DNA from: Lepiota brunneoincarnata
Lineage: Eukaryota > Basidiomycota > Agaricomycetes > Agaricales > Agaricaceae
Assembly: GCA_023014365.1 (NCBI GenBank)
Contig: JAEBUN010000002.1
Coordinates: 1,240,001 to 1,304,000 of the forward strand
Direction of reading: 5' to 3'
Length of the DNA: 64,000 nucleotides
The position numbers were made by a program, and so were the translations under genes. The notes under the pieces are model-generated. The model was not told the origin of the DNA, ran no database searches, and saw only the letters and a list, made by a program, of their open reading frames with translations. Shown here piece after piece: positions 38,316 through 50,125 of the stretch (the first letter of the stretch is position 1; each line of letters starts with the position of its first letter).

Positions 38316-39231
38316 CTAGCGCCGTATGCCAGCTGCTTGCAATTTGAGGGCCATCTTTGCCTTCCAGCTGGCGTAGACACCGTCTGCGGGATGGGGGTTG
38401 TATTGGCAGACCTGGAACAGGACCAGTTGTTCATGGAAACCAGCGTTAATCCAAATCGAGTCGCGAGCTTAAAATAGACCAGATGGTCAGGGCACCACCC
38501 CATCTTTAATATCAATCTGCGTACCTCTCCTCACAATCTCAGTGGCCTCGGCCTGACCGAGGCGACGTGACCACATGACTACAAGGGTTTTAGTCAGCGT
38601 TGCTTTAATCCTGTAAAGTTAATAATAAAAATTTTACAATACGCAGCGACAACAGCCGCGCTCCTGGAGATACCGTTGACGCTATGCACTAAGACGACAC
38701 CTCCAGCCGTCAAAGCCTGGTGAATGAAGTGGCAAGCGGCCGGAAGGTGAATCAAAATATCGGCATATTCGACGTCTTCGATGCCAATACGCTTGTGACA
38801 AATTCCAGATTCAGGGACCTCCGCAGGAATTGCGTCGCTGCACACGGACAGAATGTGCGTAATACGACGTTCTGTCAGTGTACGCGTCGACCGGGCGGCA
38901 ACGATACTACGAGGAACGATGAGAATAATGTGTGAGGAGATGGTTACAAAGTCACTGACTTTCCCAGAAAGAGCCTGTTCTCGATGATAGCCTCGATATT
39001 TTTCATCTGACCCATTTTTGAAACTTTTCGAGCTTTGGCTTTGAAGAACTTTGGATGTCCTGGAATCCAAGAATTGAAATTGCGGTTCTTCTTGTACTCG
39101 TACTCATCCTGTATGGCGGCCAAAGTCGCCACCGAGTCCTACGGCAGCTCAGCAGTGCCGTTGAGGCTGGCTTCATCGTAGGTGTCGTAGAAACAAGAAC
39201 TGGAGGACTGGTAAAGCGGTGCCAGGAACAT
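38316..39231 (-). CDS. Dual-specificity-phosphatase-fold protein with Cys-to-Ser active site
   Basis: DSP-fold protein. A conserved-looking N-terminus (AAIQDEYEYKKNRNFNSW, IPGHPKFFKAKARK) leads into ENRLFLGNIVAARSTRTLTE, then RRITHILSVCSDAIPAEVPE, DVEYADILIHLPAAC and the P-loop VLVHSVNGISRSAAVVAAY. The catalytic Cys of HCx5R is Ser (codon AGC, 38681-38683), so ordinary phosphatase chemistry is not expected; Arg is kept. C-terminal exons give FMWSRRLGQAEATEIVRR, ARDSIWINAGFHEQLVLF and a tail ending KLQAAGIRR. In frame with the upstream coding-like segment MFLAPLYQSSSSCFYDTYDE there is a TAG at 39139-39141. Either translation starts downstream (for example Met of KMGQMKN), an intron ending gccgtag removes it, or the gene is damaged. 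The 5' end is therefore uncertain. Confidence 0.72.
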
Positions 39232-40271
39232 TTGGAATGATAATGACTATCGGTTACCGGCAACCAGAAGGCGATGCCCACGTGGCTCCGAGTGACGGTA
39301 GGGAAGCCCAATCAGGATCAGAGTCGCACCCGACGGAGGGTTCCTGCGCCAATCACGTGCGCTTCTGCTTCTTGCTAAACGCTCGGGGTGCCCCCACCAT
39401 CTATGGCGGTGCTCAACGCTCAGCACCGTCGATCGCAGTTGATTACGTCGTCGATCTCTAGAGGTTGTGCATCTCCTCTTGGGTTTGTGTCTGTGACCCT
39501 TCGCTCCGGTTGAGACTGCGGTACTCCCTGTGCGAGATTTCCGACAAGTCGACAAGTTCAAAAACTAGCCAGCGTGGTGGCGGATCAACAAAAACACTCT
39601 CTGCCCGTCTGCATTCCTGTATAGGTTTTCGTGCCTTTTGGAGAGCCGGGCGACGCATAACGCATCGAAGGCCCTTGGTTGGCGGATGCTAGGGCCCAAG
39701 GCGAAAGGTTCTGGACGGAGTGCAATCGGGATTATAGGCGGTGAATCAGATAATAAATCCGGGCACAGCGGAACGGAGCATGAACACTTGGGTCTGGGGG
39801 AGCCGGCTGGAGCCGGTTTTGTTCTGTATATATGGTCTCACTCACACTACAGGTGGGGCTCTACCCACATGCCCTGCCGTTGCAATGGCATTGCAGTGGA
39901 CCCACACAACTTGAACTTGGGCAGGTGGCGGCGAGACCTGATACGAATCCACCTAGAGATGCTGCGTGGAAAAAACGTGCCCCCGCAACGCAGGTGGCGG
40001 GTCTTGCTCGCGCATGTAGACAACACTGCATCGCAGGACACACCAAGTCCTCGTTGTGCTTGTCTGATCAGACAATTCAGTTGGGAGCGTGAAGACAATG
40101 AGGGTAGCGCTTAGGTAATCAATCAGTCACAGCCCCGTTAATCTTTGTCTGGATGCTCGTGCCGACTATTAAAGCTGCACTTTGACTTGACTGAGCACGC
40201 CAAATCTTTCTCTTTGTCTTTGATTCATCGTCCTACAACACAAACCTACCTTCGAATTTTGCAACAAAATA
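39232..40271. other. 1.0 kb intergenic gap
   Basis: Separates the pseudophosphatase from the small CsbD-like gene. Overlapping open frames on both strands (39219-40114) show no domain, are Arg/Ser-rich on every frame and look like GC-rich non-coding sequence. A short direct repeat (ggagccggctggagccgg, near 39799) is present. No RNA gene identified. Confidence 0.45.
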
Positions 40272-40864
40272 ATGAAGATTGAGTGGGCATCACATGTGAG
40301 CCTTTTTTTCTACCAGTTACCTGTGGGACTCATCTCCAATTACCATCTAGTTCCGCCCAGATGGAAGGCGACGCACCCCACCCGCCTCAACTGTGCATGG
40401 TTGGCTTGCAAAAATGAGGGGAACTCTAGTCGGGAACGAGCATTTACGCAGCAGGGTTTGTTTCTTCGACCATTGTACAAGGCAACTAGCTGATCTGGAC
40501 TCTTTAGGGAATAGATGAAATGCGGCGGGCCGCATCTAACAGAAGAGCTCGAAAGAGGTATGAGCAGAAGAAGGTAGAAAGGAGTGGAACCTCGAGCAGC
40601 AATAGCCGCTTGTTCTCTATCTTTGGCCGCAAGAAGCGGCCCACGAGGCGCCTTAATCGTCAGCCAACCCGACCTTCTCATCGACCTTCCCATTCTTCTC
40701 GCCAAAGGAGCTCGCAGTCGGTGCCCAACCGGCGTCTGACTACGACCCAGAGAGTATCTGCACAGTCCACTTCTCGCACTCATGCTCAGAGGCCTCCACC
40801 CTCTCGACCTCAAGTTCGACCTCATCAGAGCAGCCTCCGTCGGGTTCCCCATAATCGTCGTTAG
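40272..40864 (+). CDS. Small Arg/Ser-rich basic protein, CsbD-like core
   Basis: Three exons (40272-40295, 40351-40455, 40508-40864) total 486 nt, 161 residues. The N-terminus MKIEWASHFRPDGRRRTPP leads to a short helical module, VHGWLAKMRGTLVGNEHLRS then RGIDEMRRAASNRRARKRYE. This resembles the CsbD-like unit (K/M-x-G-x-L-x-G-x-x-L) found in many small basidiomycete proteins. The C-terminal 90 residues are a very basic Ser/Arg/Pro-rich tail (FSIFGRKKRPTRRLNRQPTR, ending RVPHNRR). No signal peptide or membrane segment. Function unknown; the tail could bind nucleic acid (inference). All splice sites are canonical and in frame, which supports a real gene. Confidence 0.62.
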
Positions 40865-40981
40865 GGGCTGGACCCCTTCACCTCCTTCGTTGCATACCTC
40901 TCACTAGGAATTTTTACTGATAATAAGTTTTCGAGACAGTATTTACACTGTACACCTACACACCATGTAATTTTTAGTTAC

Positions 40982-41552
40982 TTATCTATCAGCCATAAGA
41001 ACAACAGGCTGCCTCGGACCGAACCTGATGTTAATCAATTGAATCATTGGGCGCCAGGATATCCGTCCTCGCACATCAAACTTGCTTGATGGAACGAGCA
41101 TTGTCTTGACCCGGGTCCTCGAGAAGCGCGACATATTTTCAGGAAATGATATCACAGGATAGCTGGTGGCAGAAACGGTGATGGCCACGACCGCCTCTTC
41201 TCTCGGATGAAGGCACGAGTGAGCTGGTTGCAATTGGCCTTGAAGCTTGAAGTCCCATGTTGTCCGTTTCCCCAATTGTGGTTAGTTTCGATCATTGTAT
41301 TGTTGGTCGTGATCAATCACGAGTTTCGGAATACCCTCGGTTTAGCTGTTTAATAGCTGTTGAGTAGCTGTTCCGACAAGGTGTGCTTGAACCCTCCCCT
41401 GCCGGTACTCGGTTATCGTATGGAAAGGCCAACATCGTTGCATTCCGCCTCTCGTGGCTTGAAACGTCTGATGCCATGATCGACAGATATTTTGCCTCCA
41501 TGAAGTACAATTGCGGCTTCCGTGTCAGTTTTACGGGCATTGTGCGATGCAC
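40982..41552 (-). CDS. Possible two-exon gene of unknown function
   Basis: Two minus-strand open frames look coding. The upstream one (41313-41552) contains MPVKLTRKPQLYFMEAKYLS and SHERRNATMLAFPYDNRVP; the downstream one (40982-41275) contains EEAVVAITVSATSYPVISFP and ISWRPMIQLINIRFGPRQPV, ending VVLMADR. Beta-strand-like alternation and codon use suggest protein, but I could not find an intron that joins them in frame, and no domain is recognised. It may be a fragment or a gene with another exon. Confidence 0.3.
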
Positions 41553-41711
41553 AGCGCTCTAGTTTAGGATTACAGGTGCCTTGTCAGAGGCCTCTCTTAC
41601 GGTGGTGGCCACTGCACAATAACTTGGGGAACAGGTCCGGCAACGTGATAATAATTAGCATTATAGATCATAAGATGTATATGATTCCACTCGACCGCGA
41701 GAGGCAGTCAA

Positions 41712-42753
41712 TTAGAGCTCAGGCGGGACTGCCTGGGCCTTCCTCTTTCGTCGCTTTCGTTTCTTCTTCGAGCTTTTAGGTGTACTCGGTTCTCTTTCTC
41801 CATCACCTTCGTCTACGCCAGGGGAACCATCCAAGTTGAGGAGCGGCTGCTTTAGGAACCCAGAGTTGACGGTCTGGTGGTGTCCTGGTGATCGCGAGGG
41901 AGTAGACGTCAGAGAAACGTCGATAACCTTTAGATGTGTGGCAGTGGATGATCGGACAGGTGAAAGAAGCGGTGAATCGGTAAGTTTGATGGATTTCAAG
42001 ATATTTGAAGAGGTAGGCGTTTGGTGCGAGCTTTCTGCTTTATTGACCAGCGGATGGGCTTTGACTGGTGGAAATGGCGTCTGGGTACATGCTGGTTTAT
42101 CTCGCTGCTTGTCCGCGTCGTTGAATCGCTTTTTTCCCTTCTGCTTCCTAAGGGATGCCGGCGAATCGGGTTTGCTGAGCAGCTCCCTTTCAACCTCCTC
42201 AACCTCCGATCCATCCTCTGCCATGGCCCGAGTTTGGAGGCCAGTGGCCAAAGCCACCGGGTGAACAACTTGGAGTTTCTTTCTATCCGTCTGCACCTCC
42301 TTTTTCTTCTTTTTCGGAGGGGCACCGAAAGGGTCCAATCGAGTCTTCTGCTTGATCGCACCTGCGCGACTTTCTTCCTCGTCCTCCGAAGGTATATTCC
42401 CTATTTCGGCCTCGGCCTCTTCCCGTCGTCGCTTCTTCCCTCCTAACTTGGACTTGAGTATTGCTGCCTCTCGAGCAAGACTCTGGGTTTCAGGTATAGG
42501 CGCACCAACTCCAAGTCTGCGCGCTTGGTGGATCCAGAACGAGTGCTCAAGTCATAGAATAAGAGACCTACCTAGCGGGACGGCGCATGTATTCCTTTAA
42601 TTCAATCTCCAAATCCCTCTTCCTACTAGTTTGCGCGAAATGCACGGGTTTGACCCACGATGTCACAAGGTTTTGCGCAAACGACATTGATAGGTCGATT
42701 TGAGCCTGAAGCCCCTGCAAGTCGATCGTATCTTCGTCTATTTGTGCAGACAT
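41712..42753 (-). CDS. Lysine-rich nuclear protein (possibly DUF3245)
   Basis: The N-terminus MSAQIDEDTIDLQGLQAQID with LSMSFAQNLVTSWV resembles the start of DUF3245-type eukaryotic nuclear proteins. Then comes VGAPIPETQSLAREAAILKSK with LGGKKRRREEAEAEIGN, and the remaining 200 residues are low-complexity: charged, Ser/Pro-rich, with clusters KKKKKEV and, at the C-terminus, KSSKKKRKRRKRKA before VPPEL. These look like nuclear or nucleolar localisation signals. At least one intron, near 42510-42575. No enzyme motif. It is divergent from Gemin2 with 141 bp between start codons, so the two probably share a promoter. Function unknown. Confidence 0.65.
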
Positions 42754-42894
42754 GTTTTTTTTTTGTAGTAGAAAGAGTTCAATCCGGGTATGGGTGCATG
42801 GGGGTTGGTTATGGAGTAAGATCACCTGAGCACATCACATCACTGATTAATTTATTGCTGACTCTTTTTCGTCTGACCTTCTCCCCCAACTCCA

Positions 42895-44265
42895 ATGACA
42901 AGCTTCAAAAGGAAATACGACGAACTAGATGACTCTGACTCTGAAGAACCGTCCTTCGGAAAGCAAATCTTACCAGTCGCACAACTACCGGACGATTTCG
43001 ATGGCGAGCCCATAGATGGCATGCAATACCTCTTCACTGTACGGTAAAGGTCGATGATTCCTCACCCTAGAACGGCCATATCTCATTTATATTTACCCAT
43101 AGACGCGATGCAAAATCACTCCCTCGTTTTACCCGTGTTGTAAATCCCTATGAGCCTAGCACGGTGCCTTCGGCCACCAAGGACCCTCCCAAAGACCCCC
43201 ATCCAGCTTTACCTTCGAGTGAATGGCGGGAATTGTTTGGAATGCGTTGGAAAAATCTCCGAAAGGTGCGACCCGTACGCGGCAGCACAACAGCACTCAT
43301 TGTTTATTCTGTAGAATTTCAATCAACCGACAATTGGCACGTCATCTTCGCAAGGCTCACAACGAAAACTTATGCCAGACAAGAAAGAGCGAGGCCTCTG
43401 GTGGGACTTCCTCTCGGGGAAACCTGAGTCCGTTTGGAACTGCCCCCGCCGAATGTCAAAGAGGCAACTGAAGCAGGCTAAAGCCAAGCAACAGCAACAA
43501 CAGCGCGAGGCCATCGAGCTCCTGCGTGCCCCGGACGACCACGATCACGAGGAAGAAAATGAGTATGATTACGAACATGAGCCAAGTCAACCCGACGAAG
43601 ACATCATCCCAACCAACCCACCGACGTCCGCTACCACTAAGGACGATGGCCAGATCGAGGTCGCATTAAAACCCACACCCCAAGGATCTTTACCAACTCC
43701 CACAGGCTCTCCTGCGCCGTCCGATGGCTTTATGCACGCTACGGAAGTCCCTGTAGTCAGACAAGATGGCAGCGAAGAAACCCTCACGCCCCGCGAGCCC
43801 TCTCCCCGACTCTTAAAGCTTATAGATGAGGTGAGGTGAACAACAAATCAACCAGTCGCCCTTCTAACCCTATCACCTTAATAGCGCATGGCCTTGCATT
43901 TGCTCATGTACTTCACCCACTGGATCAACCTCCATCTTCGCGAGCCGGACGCCCCTACTTATCGCCCAACAAATACACATGCCCGATGGATATTCGCTCT
44001 ATTACTTCGCGTCGATGACTACGTCCCAGCAGATGACATGAATCTTTTGCGCAATCTCGCGCGTGCCTGCTTGTCTTTCCTCAAAACCTCGATCTCCGAA
44101 CGAAAAAGGGGCACTTCTCCCAAGCCCAGCCCCCTTGCGGGGGAGGCACTGAGGGCACAGATCATGGATGAGCAAGCTTGCTGGGCTATTATAATTGCCG
44201 TTGTTGAGTTTTGGGGCCAGAGGGACTTATGGACGGATGCGGAGGATATGTTGGCAAGTGTCTAA
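42895..44265 (+). CDS. GEMIN2: Gemin2/SIP1 snRNP assembly factor
   Basis: SMN-complex core protein that holds the Sm pentamer during spliceosomal snRNP assembly (family knowledge; yeast homologue Brr1). N-terminus MTSFKRKYDELDDSDSEEP, then LPVAQLPDDFDGEPIDGMQY and LFTVRRDAKSLPRFTRVVNPY, a Gemin2 signature. Mid-region PSSEWRELFGMRWKNLRK, then a disordered, acidic and Pro-rich insertion (about 43480-43810). The C-terminal helical domain has RMALHLLMYFTHWINLHL, ARWIFALLLRVDDYVPADD and CWAIIIAVVEFWGQRDLW, matching the conserved ISRYFGQxDL region. The exon encoding the insertion also contains RGLWWDFLSGKPESVWNC. Introns near 43047-43102, 43268-43313 and 43832-43884. Confidence 0.85.
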
Positions 44266-44362
44266 TGCTTGCTGCTTCATCGGGTCCCTCCACCCTTCTT
44301 TCATAGCGTACACTACACATAATCGGTGGTTGGTATGAACTCATTGTACGCTGTTGGCTCGC

Positions 44363-45505
44363 TCACGCAATACGCGGTCGGCCACGTGGTGCTCGGACCA
44401 TCTACGGGGGCAATGTAAACGAGAACAACGGCTAGCGAACCTGCCGGTTCTACTCACGATTTTGATCACAACGGGTGGACCATACCAGGTGGGATTGTCA
44501 TTACCAACGACCGCCTCGTCCACCGTGACGTAACCATGAGAGATGTAAAAGCCTGTATTCTTTTCATTGGTAGATTGCAACCAGATTTCCCGGCCGGTCA
44601 GATCACCCTGGATTATGTTGTTCCACGCAGCAGGAAAACGCGGCGATTGGCACCCGATCAGCGTACAAAAGTAACGTTACGGAGAAGGACATACCAAAGC
44701 CCCGATGGAGTCCAAGAGGGCCCCTCCGTAGCCCCACCCTTGGCTTGCAGGTTCGGTGGCTAATGTGTCAATATACAGCATTTCCTTCACGCGATCGCCC
44801 AAGGACCTGGATACGACGGCCGTCACCTTCTCCTTGACTTCAACTGCGCGCTGTGTATTTTTTTAGACACAGGTACGGCGGACACGGAAACTGCGGACCT
44901 TTCTTTCCTCCCTGGGGGACAGCGTTGTGAACAACTTGCCAAGCTGTTTCAGTAACCAACCGGTGCAACCATCGAGCGGACTCTTCTTCAGATTGGGTGC
45001 GGTGCTATCATCAAGATGAGATTAGACTCTCCTAAAGAGCAACATAGAGATGGCGCGGGGCGACACACACCAGAACAGGACGGAGGCTCCAGCATCGACT
45101 ATGAGCGAGATCTTGCGACTTTTCCAATAGACCATTACACAGAACATTGCGAACTGTGTGCTCCTTTTCACATCAAGGGTTTGCTTGCGATTCTGGTAAA
45201 GTGCATTCAGAACTGCTCGACACCAAGGAGCTTTGGAGGCTCACATTGTCAATGTAGCGCAAAACGGGATCTTTTTCGAACGCATCAACCCAAGTTTTGC
45301 TTGCTTTCTTGATATGGCCTGTAGAGAGAGTAAGGATCAAACCAAAGTCTGTCGTGGTAAACATACAATAGCGCAAAGGGGTCGCGATCGGGGATATTTG
45401 GGTCTCTGTACCTGGTAGACTGGAGGTGACAGCCTGGTACGACCTCTGTTCCGTCTCCCGTAGGGGACGGCAAGGCGGTTCCTCACCAGATTCTCGAAGC
45501 TGCAT
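44363..45505 (-). CDS. GNAT-family N-acyltransferase
   Basis: Fungal GCN5-related acyltransferase of unknown substrate. N-terminal MQLRESGEEPPCRPLRETEQ; TWVDAFEKDPVLRYI is the usual first helix of this subgroup; TLDVKRSTQFAMFCVMVYWK and ISLIVDAGASVLFWC form the central sheet. Acetyl-CoA motif A is DTLATEPASQGWGYGGALLD (Q-G-W-G-Y-G). Then WLQSTNEKNTGFYISHGYVT, the typical GFY segment, and TWYGPPVVIKI. It ends MVRAPRGRPRIA after the last intron. At least five introns; the region 44860-45010 is not resolved with certainty. Convergent with Gemin2 (97 bp between stops). Confidence 0.75.
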
Positions 45506-46259
45506 GATAACACGGGGAGGATGGGGTGTCCTAGTTTGCGCTCCCGTCGCAACGACGGCCTTTTGAATCTGGGGCGATTGAAGGGGTCCAATTCCGCAGT
45601 CTGATTTAAACTGCTGCGCATTCTGTTGATTGTAATACACTGTTTACATTTTTGCACATGTCTTGTGTTCACAAGATATTTCTTACAAGCGAAGGTGGAT
45701 CCGCAGCGATGAAGTACCCCGCAGTACTACTGGTATGCAGCCTGGTTGAGTCATAAATTGATTTATTTGATTCGTAGGCAGGGTGTCGCTAAGGTTACCA
45801 TTTAGTCGTCCACTAGTGGCTAGATAGCACGAGAAGACAGTTATCTTCGGGGCGTTGGACCAACACGGCGTGGGAATTCGATAATAGAATGACTGCATAC
45901 CCCCATCTGGTAAGTGCACAATGAAATTTGAAATTTAACCAAGACGTTCCGCTACGGGGCTTGTGGTGGGCATCTATGTCAAAGGGAATGGAGAGAGCCG
46001 TGTTGACATCCTGCAGCAGAACTTCAACGCGAGGATTTAATGGTCGCCACCAAGGAGTGCTGGCGAAAACTTGCATGAATTCCTGCATGCATATAATGTT
46101 GGAACCGAGGAAGGGAATGATTGAATGATCTACTGATGACCCTGACACAAAAGTCACGAGGAACTTTGGACGAGCGGGCGTGCTTTACATACAAGAACCC
46201 GCCCTCTCGCCATTCTCCTCTGACTTGTGCCCACACCCCCTCTTGTCTTCCTCTCCTTA
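45506..46259. other. Intergenic gap upstream of the GPI protein gene
   Basis: About 750 bases. A 114-codon minus-strand frame (45813-46157; contains FASTPWWRPLNPRVEVLLQD and DIDAHHKPRSGTSWLNFKF) is the only coding-like stretch; it has no recognised domain. The rest is presumably promoter/UTR sequence. Confidence 0.4.
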
Positions 46260-46966
46260 ATGCACGCCCTCATCGCCTACCTTGCCCTCGCCGCCTCGGC
46301 CTGTGCTTACCAAGTCACCAAACCCAGCCGCTCCCAAGGATGGACTGATCTTGGGCCTCAGACGTGAGTGCCGGCCACGTATCGTTCCACAAAATATCTA
46401 ACCTCCATTTAGCGTTGCCTGGGACCGCGTCTCGACAGACCCAGCTAACTTTACCATCATCCTTACCAACCAAGTAAATCACCCCACTTGCTGTCACGAC
46501 TTCTCTGACCTCGCGATTTCCAGAACCGCGGGATCCTACCCCAAGACCAAGTTCTCATGGCAGAGCAGGACGGTGGTGATGTCTCAGGCCAGACCCTCGT
46601 TAATCCACCGAGTGGTGGTTGGCGCGTCGGCACTGGCTTCCGCGTCAACCTTGTTCGAGATGTCAACAACCCCGAAGCCATCCTTGCTCAGTCCTCTGAG
46701 TTCGCAATCAATTCTACCTCGTCTTCTAGTGCCCTAACCGCCCCTAGACCGTAAGTACACTAGTTTCTAGCCAGAACCCTTCCGGCGTCTGAGGTTGATC
46801 CATTTTCCCTCACCTCAGGACGGGCACCATTGTTTCACCGGGTCCAGTCACAACCGACACCTCTCCTCCTGCGGATACTGCTCCTGGTAATAACGGCGCC
46901 GCCACTGTCACCGCAAGCACCGGCCTCATGGCTCTCCTGGGTGCTGCTGCCTACCTCATCGCGTAA
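46260..46966 (+). CDS. Kre9/KNH-like Ser/Thr-rich GPI-anchored cell-wall protein
   Basis: Short secreted protein. Signal peptide MHALIAYLALAASACA, then the Kre9/KNH1-like beta-sandwich: YQVTKPSRSQGWTDLGPQTV, AWDRVSTDPANFTIILTNQ, GGWRVGTGFRVNLVRDVNNP and LAQSSEFAINST. A Ser/Thr/Pro-rich stalk follows, and the end is a hydrophobic tail TGLMALLGAAAYLIA preceded by small residues, as for GPI attachment. Introns near 46358-46412, 46473-46523 and 46750-46820 rejoin PQT|VAW, TNQ|NRG and RPT in frame. About 175 residues. The family is linked to beta-1,6-glucan and cell-wall assembly (established for Kre9); the exact role of these short forms is unclear. Confidence 0.84.
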
Positions 46967-47156
46967 AGGACATTACGGTTATGCTGCATCCTTCCCTTGG
47001 TACATTTCGGACTTTGAGATCTTCTTGGACTTTGCTTTGAGTTATCAGGACGTTTGCTGGCATACCCAAATACTATGCTCTTATTAATATGCGCCTGTGA
47101 AATGGAACTTATGTGATCCCTGCTGCCATGCACAAAGCTAGCTAAAATACAAGTTC

Positions 47157-48802
47157 CTAATGACGTATGACGGCACCCCACCACCCCAACCCTGCAAGGC
47201 CGCCGAGAATAATTGCAACAGCAGGGTGAAATCTGAACCACTCGACGAGAGTGAAAGTGGCAGCAGAGACAACCAGCCACCAAGGCTCTTCTCCCAAACT
47301 GATGCCTCCGTTCTGGGAGGGTGTTAAATAACCCACTTGCCAGATACGATAGACCGCCGTGAACACAAAGCCAACTGCGGCAGCATTGACACCTCTCAGC
47401 GAACTCATCACAACCTTCTTCCTCCTCAACGTCCGCCATACACTTTGGAACCCAATGGTCAGCCAGATCCCAGGGGTAAATATCCCCAAGTACCCAAGAA
47501 AGGCACCCAAAAGACTCTTCGCAGGGCTATACCCCGTTGACGCAATCGCCAACGAGCCCAGGTACACAGCAAAATCAAAGTTAGGGCCAGGAAATGCCTG
47601 GGCGATCGCTAAACCTAGAATAAAGTCTCGTGGGGTAACCCATCCAGGTTCTACGACATATTCTCGCAGGAGGGGGATAACCACTGGCCCACCACCAAAA
47701 ATGATCGTGCCGGCAAGGAACATGTTATTAAACAAAGCGAGGGGAAGTGGTGGATGCGGCAGGGCGCTACGCAGAGAGATGAGGACCGCAAAGAGAACTA
47801 TGAAGAGAATTATGAGCGCCAGACCCTGTTTAACGGACATTCCGTAGGTTGATATGTCCATCGTCATTGGAGCTTGACCTATATTTTCCTCGCTGTTTGG
47901 TGAGATGGGTGAGGGCGGTTGGGGAGTGTTGGTCTCGTTGTTCGAGCCGCCTGGGAGAGGACGGCGTTGGACAGAGCGAATACTTTGACTATCCGGACTG
48001 GTAAGAGGTATTTCCGTGGTCTCGCCCTGCTCTACTGGCTCTTCGTTGCCGAGGTTCGCTTTTTGTGTTTGTCGTTTTCGCAAATATCTCATCAGCTGGA
48101 GTATGTAGATGTCCCAGAAGATAGTGAGGATGCTTGCCCCCACCAGTAAGACGGGGAAGTACCAGAGGGCATTGTACAACAATCCAGCACAACCCCCGAA
48201 GGCCACCAGGAACCTTGTCAAGCGATCTGTGATGGCTTTCCGTGCCAGCTGAACCGCCGCCAAGGCAATAATTCCAACGGTAGCGGCGTTCAACCCGGAC
48301 AGGAATGCGTACACCGGTGACGGAAGGACCTCATTGAGCTGGTGCACACCAAGGGATAGGCCGTACATTGCCATCGCGCTTGGTAAAGACCACAGGAGGA
48401 AGACGATGGTCGCTGGGATATATCCTGCATGTATTACCGCAATGGTGAAAAGCATTTTGGTAGACCCAGGCCCAGGGAGGACCTGACTGACTGCAAATAT
48501 TTCCTGGTACTAGAAAAGTCATATTTCAGATATGGAAAACTGTTAGATGAGCAAGAATATACAGTTTGTTCATCTATCCAGGGCGTCCCTCCCATCCCAT
48601 CAACAAACCGACGGTGGAATATCTGGAAGTGTACAGGTGGTCCGCCAAAGGCTGTTACTCCAAGATCATAAGTTCTTGCTAGAACATCGAGGAGCCTATG
48701 CCCAAGCTTTGACGAGGGTTCTGCCGCATGACGACTATTTCCCCCCAGGCCGGAACGATCTCTGCCACGGATGAGGTGCTGGGCCATCGCATGAAACGAC
48801 AT
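47157..48802 (-). CDS. chrA: CHR-family chromate-type ion transporter
   Basis: Long-chain CHR transporter, a family best known from bacterial chromate efflux. Exon 1 (MSFHAMAQHLIRG..., LGVTAFGGPPVHFQIFHRRF, VDGMGGTPWIDEQT) joins YQEIFAVSQVLPGPGSTKML in exon 2: motif GGPPxH and the QxLPGP repeat. The second half repeats the same domain in duplicate: AGTIIFGGGPVVIPLLREYV, PGWVTPRDFILGLAIAQAFP and GPNFDFAVYLGSLA. About 10-12 hydrophobic segments. A 65-residue hydrophilic linker (RKRQTQKANLGNEEP...) separates the halves. It ends WWGAVIRH. About 530 residues. Plasma-membrane location and a chromate or sulfate substrate are inferences. Divergent from QPRTase (160 bp). Confidence 0.9.
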
Positions 48803-48962
48803 GACGGGGATATCAGTTGGATTCGATGCGAGAAAGCAGGGCTGGGAAGCATCGTTGGTCGTACATGTATAGTGTGTGTGTGTGCGACTGTCGACGGTGA
48901 CGCACGTGCGCACTCAATATGATCTCGGCATCTCACCAACAAATTCATCCTCAAAGATAACC

Positions 48963-50082
<1,120 letters not shown>

Positions 50083-50125
50083 AGAATCGAGATGCCGTGC
50101 CATAGGATAGTCCTCCCGATGTTCT

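Noticed and set aside
39247..40114. Long overlapping open frames on both strands (39247-39561 minus, 39638-40114 plus)
   Set aside because: Arg/Ser-rich in all frames, no conserved motif and mutual overlap; explained by GC-rich non-coding sequence.
45813..46157. 114-codon minus-strand frame (FASTPWWRPLNPRVEVLL)
   Set aside because: Locally protein-like but no partner exon or domain; kept as a note only in the gap entry.
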